Assembly (NCBI RefSeq): GCF_023721795.1
Contig: NZ_JAMQYE010000001.1
Span: 62,001 to 126,000 of the forward strand
Direction of reading: 5' to 3'
DNA from: Zeimonas sediminis
GTDB lineage: Bacteria > Pseudomonadota > Gammaproteobacteria > Burkholderiales > Burkholderiaceae_E
DNA: 64,000 bases
Shown here: positions 1 through 7,945 of the stretch, in pieces
How the letters are laid out: every line of letters begins with the position of its first letter
Position numbering within the stretch: position 1 is the stretch's first letter
The notes under the pieces: model-generated
What the model was told of the DNA's origin: nothing
Databases searched by the model: none
The model's input: the letters and a program-made list of their open reading frames with translations, nothing else
Position numbers and translations under genes: made by a program

Positions 1-339
1 TTCGCGGCCGCCGGCTTCTTCCCGGCGCTGGTGCTGGGGGTGTTCTGGAAGCGCACGACCGGCATCGCCGCCTCGCTCGGCATGATCGCCGGTTTCGGCA
101 TCACCTTCTACTACATGACCCTGAACCAGCCCTGGCTGCGCGAGCTCTTCCTCGGCATTCCGCGCACCGCGCCGGTCACCGAGCTGTGGTGGAACATCCA
201 GCCGATCTCGGCCGGGGTCTTCGGCGTGGCGCTCGGCTTCGTGGTGATCTACCTGGTCTCACTGGTCACGCCGGTGCCCGATCCCCGCACGCAGGAGCTG
301 GTCGAGAGCCTGCGCTACCCGAACCTGCGCGCGCCCTGA
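1..339 (+). CDS. Sodium:solute symporter, C-terminal part (5' end outside window)
   Basis: This is the tail of a membrane Na+/solute cotransporter of the SSS family. Reading frame 1 is open from the first base (FAAAGFFPALVLG) and ends in TGA at 337-339, so the start lies upstream of the window. About 112 residues are visible: two hydrophobic helices (roughly residues 18-30 and 62-82) around a short loop, then a polar tail with PDPRTQELVESLRYP. The WWNIQPISAGVFGV stretch followed by such a tail is typical of ActP-like (acetate/monocarboxylate) symporters. The substrate cannot be read from this fragment. Confidence 0.8.
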   Translation, partial: FAAAGFFPALVLGVFWKRTTGIAASLGMIAGFGITFYYMTLNQPWLRELFLGIPRTAPVTELWWNIQPISAGVFGVALGFVVIYLVSLVTPVPDPRTQELVESLRYPNLRAP

Positions 340-385
340 GCGGCGGTGCCGGCCCGGCCGCGCGCTTGCCGGCCCTTTCGTTTGC

Positions 386-391
386 TAGAAT
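386..391 (+). promoter_or_regulatory. Putative -10 element (TAGAAT) of the tRNA-Ser gene
   Basis: TAGAAT lies 10 bases before the mature 5' end of tRNA-Ser, a good position for a -10 box of a short-leader tRNA promoter. No convincing -35 is seen; TTGCCG at 366-371 is too close. Similar TAGAAT or TAGACT boxes precede several other genes in the window. Confidence 0.4.
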
Positions 392-401
392 GGCGGGTTC
401 C

Positions 402-492
402 GGAGGGATGGATGAGTGGTTTAAGTCGCACGCCTGGAAAGCGTGTAAGGGTTAACAGCCCTTCGGGGGTTCGAATCCCCCTCCCTCCGCCA
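402..492 (+). tRNA. tRNA-Ser (anticodon GGA)
   Basis: This class II tRNA has a long variable arm. The acceptor stem GGAGGGA (402-408) pairs exactly with TCCCTCC (482-488), followed by discriminator G489 and an encoded CCA (490-492). The anticodon loop CTGGAAA carries GGA at 436-438 and is flanked by the pairing CACGC/GCGTG. The T arm contains the conserved GGTTCGAATCC. It decodes UCC/UCU serine codons. The gene sits between the symporter and the convergent GGDEF/EAL gene and does not overlap either. Confidence 0.97.
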
Positions 493-497
493 CTCGG

Positions 498-2948
498 CTA
501 GGCAAGACTGCGCGCCCTGCGCGCCGGCCGGAGGTTCTCCAGCGATTCCTCGAAACGTTCCCGCGTCACGCCCGGCGAGAACAGGAATCCCTGCACCTTG
601 TCGCAGCCCATTTCCTCGAGCATCGCCAGCTGGCGCTCGGTCTCGACGCCTTCGGCCGTCACGGTCAGCCCCAGGCTGTGGCCGAGCTCGATCGTCGAGC
701 GCACGATCGCGTTGTCGTGCGAATTGGTTCCCATGCCGGCGATGAAGGACTTGTCGATCTTGAGCTCCGTCACCGCGAGCCGCTTCAGGTAGGAGAGCGA
801 CGAGAATCCGCTGCCGTAGTCGTCGATCGCGACCTGGACGCCCAGCTGCCGCACTGCGCGCAGGGTCTCGGCTGCCCGGTCCGGATCCTCGATCAGCGCG
901 CTCTCGGTCACCTCGACGCACAGCAGCCTGGGCGGCAGCGATTCGAGCGCCAGCAGGCTGGCGATCCGCTGCGGCAGCAGATCGTCGACCAGGTCGCGCG
1001 CGGAGACGTTGACCGACAGCTCCACCTCGCGCCCGCCCTTTCGCCAGGCGGCCGCCTGCGCGATCGAGCGCTTCAGCAGCCAGTGCGTCATCTCGCGGAT
1101 GAAGCCGGTCTTCTCGGCGAACGGGATGAAGTCGTCCGGCGCGACCAGGCCGCGCGTCGGGTGCTCCCAGCGCATCAGCACCTCGGCGCCGGCCGTCGGC
1201 CGGTCGGGGCGAAGCGCGACCTTGGGCTGGAAGACGAGCAGCAGCTCCGGCCTGTCCAGCGCGTTGCGCAGCTCGGAGAGCAGCGACAGGTGGTGCTCCC
1301 GATTGGTGTCGAACGCGGGGTCGTAGACCGAGCAGAGCACGCCCTGGCGCTTCGCGGCGTACATCGCCACGTCGGCGTGGCGCAGCAGGTCGCTCGGCGC
1401 GGTCCCGTGCTCGGGGAAGTGCGCGACGCCGATGCTCGCCCCGACGTCGACCTTCTGGCCGGCCACCGTGATCGGCGACTCCAGCGCCCGGCCGATGCAG
1501 GACACGAGGTAGTCGATCCTGCCGTCGGCGGTCTGCGCGAGGATCGCGAACTCGTCGCCGCCCAGGCGCGCGATCGTCTGGCCTTGGGGCAGGGCATCCC
1601 GGAGCCGGTCGGCGACCATCGCGAGCACCTGGTCGCCGCAGTGGTGACCGAGCGTGTCGTTCACCCACTTGAAACGGTCCAGGTCCATCAGCATCACGGC
1701 GAAACGCGCGCCGCCGGGGTCGTGACTGTGCGATGCGTCGTGCACCGCCTGCTCGAGCTTGCCCGCGAAGCTCGCCCGGTTGTCCAGCCCGGTCAGGGTG
1801 CAGCGGTAGGCGAGGCGCGAAACCTCCTGCTCGCGCGCGGCCATGCCGCGGCGCATGTGCTCGAGGCTGTCGGCCAGATCGCCGATCTCGTCGCGGCGAG
1901 CCAGCGCGAAGCTGGCCTCGGCGTCGCCGCTGCGCACGCGCTGCGCGGCGGCCGCGAGTTGCCGGATCGGCCGCGTGATCGAGGCGGCGATCACCGCGCT
2001 GCCCAGCATGAACACCAGCATGCCCCCGGCCGTCACCAGGCCGAAGGTCGCCCGCAGCAGCTCGACGGTGCTCTCCAGCTCGCCGATCGGCTGGCGAAGC
2101 AGGATCGCCGACTCCGTGTCGCCTGTCGGCAGCTCGATCCGCGCGGTCCGGTGGGTGCGCGGGCGGAAGACGTCGAGCAGTTCGGAGATTTCGGGGGGAA
2201 GCATCGCGGCGATCGAGGGGTTGGCGATCTCCGGCAGCGGCCGGCCGCCGCGCGACGCGAGCTGCCATTTTCCGTCGTCCGATCGCTTCGCGACGCTCAG
2301 CTCGACCCCGGGCGCCCCGGCCAGCGCTGCGGCCAGGCGCTCGTCGATCGCCTGCCCGACGACTACCCGGTGCCCCGGACCCTTGCCGCCGGCCCTCGAG
2401 ACCGCGACCAGGTAGAGACGGCCCTGGACATCGCCGAAGGTGCCGACTGCGGGACGGCGACCCGGCGACAGCGACAGGGAGCCGGGAAATGCCTGCCGCG
2501 ACCAGGTCCCGCGGGCGCGCGTCAGCGCGAACCGGCCGTCGTCGGACACGAAGCCGACGATGTCGGCCGCGAGTCGGGCGGTTTGCGACTCGAGAAGGCC
2601 CTGGACCTGACGGGCGTTGCGCGCCCTGGCCGCCGCGAGCAGCGTCGCGTTCGATGCGATCGCCGCTGCCGCCTCGCTCAACGAGGCCTCGCGCCCGTCC
2701 AGTTCGCGCTCCAGCCGGTCGCGCGCGGCGTCCAGCTGCGAGTCGCCCGGGCTGCCGGCCACTTGCGTGCCGAGGTGGCTGATGACCACGAAGGCGCCGG
2801 CCTGCACTGCCACGAGCAGCGCGAGCAGCAGCAGGGTCATCCGCAGCCTGATGCCGCGCGGCAGCAGCCTCATGGCGAGGGCGCCGCTCTGTCCGTGCGG
2901 GGGGCGGGGCGAGTGCGCTCGGCCTTGCACGGGTTGGTGACTGGACAT
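498..2948 (-). CDS. Membrane-bound GGDEF/EAL cyclic-di-GMP signalling protein
   Basis: An 816-residue dual-domain protein that probably makes and/or degrades cyclic di-GMP at the inner membrane. A first membrane helix (about 37-58) leads into a periplasmic sensor region (about 60-300). A second helix (about 302-325), a HAMP linker, a GGDEF domain (about 380-540) and an EAL domain (about 560-805) follow. The cyclase motif is intact (RLGGDEF, about residue 462). The EAL signature reads EVLMRW, a common active variant, and the later EAL residues (NVSARD, VEVTES, DDYGSGFS, KIDKSF, TAEGVET) are present. No RxxD inhibitory site precedes GGDEF. The ATG at 2948 is the longest start; an in-frame ATG at 2873 just before the first helix is an alternative. 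Ligand unknown. Confidence 0.93.
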   Translation of the reverse strand: MSSHQPVQGRAHSPRPPHGQSGALAMRLLPRGIRLRMTLLLLALLVAVQAGAFVVISHLGTQVAGSPGDSQLDAARDRLERELDGREASLSEAAAAIASNATLLAAARARNARQVQGLLESQTARLAADIVGFVSDDGRFALTRARGTWSRQAFPGSLSLSPGRRPAVGTFGDVQGRLYLVAVSRAGGKGPGHRVVVGQAIDERLAAALAGAPGVELSVAKRSDDGKWQLASRGGRPLPEIANPSIAAMLPPEISELLDVFRPRTHRTARIELPTGDTESAILLRQPIGELESTVELLRATFGLVTAGGMLVFMLGSAVIAASITRPIRQLAAAAQRVRSGDAEASFALARRDEIGDLADSLEHMRRGMAAREQEVSRLAYRCTLTGLDNRASFAGKLEQAVHDASHSHDPGGARFAVMLMDLDRFKWVNDTLGHHCGDQVLAMVADRLRDALPQGQTIARLGGDEFAILAQTADGRIDYLVSCIGRALESPITVAGQKVDVGASIGVAHFPEHGTAPSDLLRHADVAMYAAKRQGVLCSVYDPAFDTNREHHLSLLSELRNALDRPELLLVFQPKVALRPDRPTAGAEVLMRWEHPTRGLVAPDDFIPFAEKTGFIREMTHWLLKRSIAQAAAWRKGGREVELSVNVSARDLVDDLLPQRIASLLALESLPPRLLCVEVTESALIEDPDRAAETLRAVRQLGVQVAIDDYGSGFSSLSYLKRLAVTELKIDKSFIAGMGTNSHDNAIVRSTIELGHSLGLTVTAEGVETERQLAMLEEMGCDKVQGFLFSPGVTRERFEESLENLRPARRARSLA

Positions 2949-3145
2949 GGCATCGGCAGGGGCTCTTCAAGCCGGCTGAAACCGGCCCGGGTGGGCGGAT
3001 CACGACCGGATTCTTTCGGCCGAACAAGGAAGATCCTGTGCCGGATGTCTCACGCACGCGCGATCCGCGACGTGCGGCGGGCGGGCCCGGACGAGCGGCG
3101 CGTCGCGCGTCGGGCAGGGGCCACGCGCCTTCGGGCCGGAAGCGA

Positions 3146-3171
3146 AACGGGCGCCCGTGGGGGCGCCCGTT
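3146..3171 (-). terminator. Hairpin downstream of the aminotransferase gene
   Basis: A perfect 11-bp inverted repeat, AACGGGCGCCC/GGGCGCCCGTT, with a 4-base loop. It lies 24 bases after the aminotransferase stop codon and on the minus strand is followed by TTCGCTTCC, a weak T run. It probably ends the aminotransferase transcript. Confidence 0.6.
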
Positions 3172-3195
3172 CGGCAAGGCGAGAGCGCCGCAGCC

Positions 3196-4548
3196 TCAGG
3201 CGGTTTCCTGCAGCGTCTCGCCGAGGGCGTCGACCAGGCTCGCGATCTCCGCCGGCGTGCTGATGAAGGGCGGGGCCAGCTGGATCGTGTCGCCGCCGTA
3301 GCGCACGTAGAAGCCCTTGCGGTACATCGCCATCGCGATCTCCCAGGGGCGCTTGGCGGGCTCGCCCGGCAGCGAGTCGATCGTGATGCCAGCGGCCAGG
3401 CCGATGTTGCGCACGTCGGCCACGTGCCGGGCCCCCTTCAGGCCGTGCACCGCGTCCTCGAAGACCGGCGCGAGTTCGCGGACCCGCTGCATCGCGTCGT
3501 CGCGCTCGAGCAGGTCGAGCGAGGCGATGCCGGCGGCGCAGGCCACCGGATGCGCCGAGTAGGTGTAGCCATGCGGGAATTCGAGCATGTAGTCGGGCCC
3601 GCCGGCCGCCATGAAGGTGTCGTGGATCTCCTGCCGGGCGATCACCGCACCCAGCGGCTGCACGCCATTGGTGACCTGCTTGGCGACGTTGATGATGTCC
3701 GGCGTCACGCCGAAGGCCTCGGCGCCGGTCCAGTGGCCGGTGCGTCCGAAGCCGCTGATGACCTCGTCGAAGATCAGCAGGATGTCGTGCGCGGTGCAGA
3801 TCTCGCGCAGGCGTTGCAGGTAGCCCTTCGGCGGCACGATGACGCCGGCCGACCCGGCGAAGGGCTCGACGATCACCGCGGCGATGTTCGATGCGTCGTG
3901 CAGCGCGATCAGCGTGAGCAGCTCGTCGGCGAGCTCGGCGCCCCTGTCGGGCATGCCGCGGAAGAAGCTGCCGTTGGGCGGCTGCGTGTGGGGCAGGTGA
4001 TCGGCCTCGACCGCCTGGCCGAACAGCTTGCGGTTGGCGACGATGCCGCCGACCGAGATGCCGCCGAAGTTCACGCCGTGGTAGCCCTTCATCCGGCCGA
4101 TCAGTCGGGTCTTGCCCGCCTGGCCCTTCGCGCGCCAGTAGGCGCGGGCCATCTTCAGCGAGGTGTCGGCCGACTCCGAGCCGGAGCCGGTGAAGAAGAC
4201 GCGGTTCAGGCCTGCCGGCATCCGTTCCACGATCCGGTTGGCCAGCTCGAACGACAGCGGGTGGCCGAACTGGAAGGCGGGCGAGTAGTCCAGCGTGGCG
4301 GCCTGCCGGCTCACCGCGTCGACGATCTCCTTGCGGCCGTGACCCAGGCCGGTGCACCACAGGCCCGACAGGCCGTCGAAGATCCGGCGCCCGTCGTGGC
4401 TGGTGTACCAGGCACCCTGCGCGCCGGTCAGCAGCCGGGGGTTCGCCTTGAAGTCCCGGTTGCCGGTGTAGGGCATCCAGTGCGCGGCGAGCCATTCCGC
4501 GTCGGTGCGGGGCCGGTCCTGCAGGTGCTCGCGGTCGGTCATGTCCAT
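3196..4548 (-). CDS. Class III aminotransferase, omega-amino acid (beta-alanine):pyruvate type
   Basis: A 450-residue PLP enzyme that should transfer an amino group from an omega-amino acid such as beta-alanine to pyruvate. Family marks include the phosphate-binding GSGSESADTSLK, the PLP-ring aspartate in LIFDEVISGFGR, and the Schiff-base lysine in INVAKQVTNGVQPLG. The last motif is typical of the beta-alanine:pyruvate (AptA/BauA) branch. I start at the ATG at 4548 because GAGG lies about 9 bases upstream. An ATG at 4626 would add 26 low-complexity residues and run into the divergent LysR promoter. Divergence from the LysR gene suggests control by it. The exact amine donor cannot be read from sequence. 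Confidence 0.88.
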   Translation of the reverse strand: MDMTDREHLQDRPRTDAEWLAAHWMPYTGNRDFKANPRLLTGAQGAWYTSHDGRRIFDGLSGLWCTGLGHGRKEIVDAVSRQAATLDYSPAFQFGHPLSFELANRIVERMPAGLNRVFFTGSGSESADTSLKMARAYWRAKGQAGKTRLIGRMKGYHGVNFGGISVGGIVANRKLFGQAVEADHLPHTQPPNGSFFRGMPDRGAELADELLTLIALHDASNIAAVIVEPFAGSAGVIVPPKGYLQRLREICTAHDILLIFDEVISGFGRTGHWTGAEAFGVTPDIINVAKQVTNGVQPLGAVIARQEIHDTFMAAGGPDYMLEFPHGYTYSAHPVACAAGIASLDLLERDDAMQRVRELAPVFEDAVHGLKGARHVADVRNIGLAAGITIDSLPGEPAKRPWEIAMAMYRKGFYVRYGGDTIQLAPPFISTPAEIASLVDALGETLQETA

Positions 4549-4623
4549 GGCCGTCGATCCTCGTCGTCGTGTCGGTGGGGTGGTCGACGCGATTGTGCGG
4601 ATCGGTGTTAGTCTTGGGAATGG

Positions 4624-4659
4624 CAAGTTATGTCAGCTGACTTGAAGAAATCTGCAAGT
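4624..4659. promoter_or_regulatory. Alternating CAAGT half-sites, candidate LysR operator
   Basis: CAAGT (4624-4628), ACTTG (4640-4644) and CAAGT (4655-4659) form two overlapping inverted repeats. The first is CAAGT-N11-ACTTG, an exact T-N11-A LysR-type box, with GTCAGCTGAC as a perfect core palindrome. The half-sites repeat every 15-16 bases. The array lies between the aminotransferase and LysR genes and covers the first predicted LysR codons, which hints that LysR translation may begin further downstream. Confidence 0.55.
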
Positions 4660-5628
4660 GATTGTCGTGTCGTGACTGCCCTGTCGAATCCTGCCTCGCC
4701 GAGCCCTTCATTGCCGGGTGGCGCCGTCCCCGAACGGGTCGGCGACGTCGACCTGCGCCTGCTGCGCGTGTTCAAGGCGGTGGTCGACTGCGGCGGCATG
4801 GCCGCGGCCGAGCTGGAGCTCGACCTGGCCATGTCGACGATCAGCCGGCATGTGAAGGAGCTGGAGACGCGCCTGGGCTTCGTGCTGTGCCGGCGCGGGC
4901 GGGGCGGCTTCGCGCTCACGCCCGAGGGCGAGCAGCTGTACGCGGCCACCGGGCAGCTGCTCGCGGCCACCGAGGCCTTCCGGGGCAGCCTGCACCAGAT
5001 CCGCCGGCGACTGGGCGGCGACCTGCACGTGGCGGTGTTCGAGAAGACCGCGAGCAACCCGGCCTGCCGGATCGCCGAAGCGGTCCGTGCGTTCCGGCAG
5101 CAGGCGCCCGAGGTCACGCTGCACATGCACGTCGGAACGATCGCGATGATCGAGCGCGGCGTGATCGACGGGCAGTACCACCTCGGTGTGGTGCCCGAGC
5201 ACCGGCGTTCCGAGAGCCTCGCCTACGACGAGCTGTTCGGCGAGCGGATGCTGCTGTACGCGGGCGTGTCGCATCCGTGGTTCGACGCGGACGACGCTGC
5301 CCTCGACTGGCCGGACCTGCGCGCCCGGGACCTAGCCGCGCTCGGTTATCACTCGCCCAACATGATGCTCGCGCACGAGCGGCGCCTTGCGCGGGCAGCG
5401 ACCGCATCGGACCAGGAGGCGGTCGCGACGCTGGTGCTGTCGGGGGCCTACGTGGGCTTCCTGCCCGATCACTACGCCGCGCCCTTCGTGCGCGACGGCC
5501 GGATGCGCGCGGTGGCCCCCGGCCGGTTCAACTACCACTGCCGCTTTTCCTGCATCCGCAGGCATGCGCCGGCCCCGCTGCGGGTTGCGCAGGCCTTTCG
5601 CGACGCCCTGCTGGGCGCGCATCGCTGA
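4630..5628 (+). CDS. LysR-family transcriptional regulator
   Basis: A 332-residue DNA-binding regulator. A winged helix-turn-helix spans about residues 42-100 (VDLRLLRVFKAVVDCGGMAAAE, then STISRHVKELETRLG), followed by a LysR-type effector-binding domain. It is transcribed away from the aminotransferase gene, the usual arrangement when a LysR protein controls its neighbour. The ATG at 4630 gives about 40 residues before the HTH and overlaps the putative operator; a GTG at 4672 is a plausible alternative. The inducer may be the aminotransferase substrate, but that is inference. Confidence 0.9.
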   Translation: MSADLKKSASDCRVVTALSNPASPSPSLPGGAVPERVGDVDLRLLRVFKAVVDCGGMAAAELELDLAMSTISRHVKELETRLGFVLCRRGRGGFALTPEGEQLYAATGQLLAATEAFRGSLHQIRRRLGGDLHVAVFEKTASNPACRIAEAVRAFRQQAPEVTLHMHVGTIAMIERGVIDGQYHLGVVPEHRRSESLAYDELFGERMLLYAGVSHPWFDADDAALDWPDLRARDLAALGYHSPNMMLAHERRLARAATASDQEAVATLVLSGAYVGFLPDHYAAPFVRDGRMRAVAPGRFNYHCRFSCIRRHAPAPLRVAQAFRDALLGAHR

Positions 5629-5715
5629 GCGCGCGCCGGCCGGCCTCGGGCCCTCCGGCCCCGACGGCGACCGGCGGCCTCGACCCTTGCATCCAACGAC
5701 CGGAAGGAGAGAACG

Positions 5716-6531
5716 ATGTCCAGTGAGCAGATCGACGCACTGTTGAGCTACGTGACCGAGTACGGAATGAAGGTCGTCCTCGCGCTGCTGATCTTCGTGG
5801 CGGGGAAATGGATCGCCGGCCTGGTCCGCAAGGCGGTGCGCCGCGCGATGGAGCGCAGCAAGGTCGACGCGACGCTGGTCGGCTTCCTGTCGAACATCGT
5901 CTTCTACCTGTTGATGGTGGCGGTCGTGATCGCCGCGGTCTCCCAGCTGGGCATCCAGACCACCTCGTTCGTCGCGGTGCTCGGTGCCGCCGGCCTCGCG
6001 GTCGGCCTGGCCCTGCAAGGCTCGCTGTCGAATTTCGCCAGCGGCGTGCTGATCATCCTGTTCCGGCCGTTCAAGGTGGGCGACTTCGTCGAGGCGGGCG
6101 GGGTCGCGGGCACGATCGACGAGATCGGCATCCTGGCCACGCAGATGCACACGCCGGACAACAAGGGCATGACGGTGCCGAACTCGCAGATCATGGGCGG
6201 ACAGATCGTCAACTTCAACGCGTTCGACACCCGCCGCTGCGACATGAGCTTCGGCATCGGCTACCAGGACGACATCGATCGCGCGAAGGCCGTCCTGGCC
6301 GAGATGGTGGCCGCCGACGAGCGCTGCCTGAAGGAGCCGGCGCCCGTGATCGTGGTCGGCGGGCTCGGCGAGAGCAGCGTGGACATCCTGTGCCGCCCCT
6401 GGGTCAAGGCCAGCGACTACTGGGGCCTGTACTGGGACATGCAGGAGCGGGTCAAGAAGCGCTTCGATGCCGAAGGCATCTCGATCCCGTTCCCCCAGCG
6501 CGACGTGCACCTGTATCGCGCGGCGGAGTGA
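5716..6531 (+). CDS. Small-conductance mechanosensitive channel (MscS family)
   Basis: A 271-residue inner-membrane channel that should release solutes on hypo-osmotic shock. Three hydrophobic segments lie at about 15-35, 58-80 and 85-115. The pore-lining helix has the Gly/Ala pattern AVLGAAGLAVGLALQGSLSNF, followed by the MscS signature RPFKVGDFVEAGG. A cytoplasmic beta/alpha domain ends in IPFPQRDVHL. Length is close to the compact E. coli MscS. The ATG is preceded by GGAAGGAG. It appears to be a single-gene unit after the LysR gene. Confidence 0.93.
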   Translation: MSSEQIDALLSYVTEYGMKVVLALLIFVAGKWIAGLVRKAVRRAMERSKVDATLVGFLSNIVFYLLMVAVVIAAVSQLGIQTTSFVAVLGAAGLAVGLALQGSLSNFASGVLIILFRPFKVGDFVEAGGVAGTIDEIGILATQMHTPDNKGMTVPNSQIMGGQIVNFNAFDTRRCDMSFGIGYQDDIDRAKAVLAEMVAADERCLKEPAPVIVVGGLGESSVDILCRPWVKASDYWGLYWDMQERVKKRFDAEGISIPFPQRDVHLYRAAE

Positions 6532-6551
6532 GGCGGGCGCGCCCTCGAACG

Positions 6552-6620
6552 AAGGATTCGCGCCGGCGCTCGGGATGGAATCGCGCCGGCGCTCAGGATG
6601 GAATCGCGCCGGCGCTCAGA
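6552..6620 (+). repeat. Three tandem copies of a 23-bp unit
   Basis: Copies lie at 6552-6574 (degenerate), 6575-6597 and 6598-6620. The unit is ATGGAATCGCGCCGGCGCTCAGG-like, and the last two copies are nearly identical. The third copy contains the stop codon of the minus-strand gene ending at 6616. Each copy holds the palindromic core GCGCCGGCGC. Confidence 0.8.
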
Positions 6621-6930
6621 CGAACCGTATGCGAGCGCCGAGGGCCTCGGCGCCGATCACCGGGTCGGCGAGCGCCGAGCCCTCGGCCCGCGAGCCGACG
6701 ACGACGCCCTTGCCGGCCACTGGCGCGAGGCTGTCGAGCTGGAAGCGGCCGGCGCCGGGCACCGCGCGCAGGAAGCACTCCTCGTCGAAGAACAGCCGGT
6801 CGCCGGTCGCGTCGATCTCGTCGGAGTCGATCGTGTCGAAGCCGATCAGCTGGCGCAGGCCGTCGAGGCTGCCGTCGAACTCGACGGCTTCGATTCGCCT
6901 GGCGGCGGGGTCGATCAGGAAGGCTTTCAT
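6616..6930 (-). CDS. Small hypothetical protein (DUF3846-like)
   Basis: I start at the ATG at 6930, giving 104 residues (MKAFLIDPAARRIEAVEFDG...). A longer frame to 7101 adds 57 Pro/Ser-rich residues that do not look like protein. The pattern of a short N-terminal strand, an acidic middle (IDSDEIDATGDRLFFDEE) and a PVAGKGVVVGS segment resembles small DUF3846-type proteins. I base that on general appearance, not a firm match. It is soluble, with no signal or membrane segment and no obvious ribosome binding site. Its C terminus is encoded within the 23-bp repeat array. Function unknown. Confidence 0.5.
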   Translation of the reverse strand: MKAFLIDPAARRIEAVEFDGSLDGLRQLIGFDTIDSDEIDATGDRLFFDEECFLRAVPGAGRFQLDSLAPVAGKGVVVGSRAEGSALADPVIGAEALGARIRFV

Positions 6931-7267
6931 GAGCTTGTCGCCGGAAGAGGGCTTGGGAGGGTAGGGGGACACGAGGCGCGCGCCTTCATCGGATGCCGCC
7001 GGAAGCGAGCCCGGAGCGGGCCGGTGCCCTGGAGGGGGCCGGTGCGACTCAGCGGGGATTCTCGGGTGCTTCGGCCCCGAGGCGGAAATTGATTGTCGCA
7101 ATCGGGCCGATTGGCGCTGGCAATGCCGCGGCGGGGCCGGACGGTCCCCGGGCGTTGACCTCGGTCAGCGCGCGCCGCGCCCAGGGCGATATCTTGTGTC
7201 GAAGCGGTCGGCGAGCCGCGCATCGTCTTGCCAACCGCTCCACCGCACTGGCCGAAGGAGGTAGACG

Positions 7268-7768
7268 ATGTCGATGCCGATGCCGATCGACGGCGAGAGC
7301 CGGGCGAGCGAGGCGCTCGCCGCGTTCATGGAGTCGCTGCTGGTCGATCCTGACATCCAGGAGCCGATCACCCTGGGCTTCGTCCGCGACCGGCTTCGGC
7401 GCTCGCTGGTGAGCCGCGGGTTGAAGGCTGACCGGTCGCGCTTCGGCACCGAGCAGTCGCTGTACGCCGAGATCGAGGCGTTGGTCGACGAGTTCGGCGA
7501 GGAGGCCTTGGCTGCCGACTTCACGGCCGTGAAGGCCAGCGAACAGCTCTCGTCGATCATCGAGGCGATGGTCGACGAGAGCGAGGCCGACCTGGCGCCG
7601 ACCCTGGGCATGGTGCGGGAGGCGATGGCCGACGGGCTGCTCGCCCGCCTGGTGGGCGAGGGCGCGGTCGACGACGACCAGGAGGCGAGCCTGCTTGCCG
7701 AGATCGACGCGTTGATCGACCGCTACGGCGCCGACGTTCCGGCCGAGCATCTGCTGCGCTTCGAGTAG
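7268..7768 (+). CDS. Acidic hypothetical protein with an internal duplication
   Basis: A 166-residue acidic protein of unknown function. AAGGAGG sits 6 bases before the ATG at 7268, a near-perfect ribosome binding site. Two halves look alike: ITLGFVRDRLRRSLVSRG...YAEIEALVDEFGEEALAADF in the first and PTLGMVREAMADGLLARL...LAEIDALIDRYGADVPAEHL in the second. This suggests a tandem-duplicated helical unit of about 65 residues. There is no signal peptide or membrane helix. It stands alone between a convergent small gene and the TRAP operon. Confidence 0.65.
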   Translation: MSMPMPIDGESRASEALAAFMESLLVDPDIQEPITLGFVRDRLRRSLVSRGLKADRSRFGTEQSLYAEIEALVDEFGEEALAADFTAVKASEQLSSIIEAMVDESEADLAPTLGMVREAMADGLLARLVGEGAVDDDQEASLLAEIDALIDRYGADVPAEHLLRFE

Positions 7769-7945
7769 ACGGGCGCATCGACGCGTGCCCACCGCAAGTC
7801 CGCCCCGCCGAGGAGGCGCGGTGCGGAGAATTCCCGTTGCCGTGAACGACGGGCCTGTGATAGCGTCCCTCCACCGCGCCGCGCCACAGGCGCCGGCACG
7901 GACCAAAGAATCGGCGCGCAACGCGTCACGATGGAGGAGACAGGA

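Noticed and set aside
421-3263. Long open frames on both strands across the GGDEF/EAL gene
   Set aside because: They are shadows caused by high G+C. Their translations are Arg/Ala/Pro-rich with no family motifs, while the minus-strand GGDEF/EAL frame has intact domains.
4549-4626. Longer aminotransferase start at 4626
   Set aside because: It would place 26 unlikely residues ahead of the enzyme and overlap the divergent operator; ATG 4548 has a ribosome binding site.
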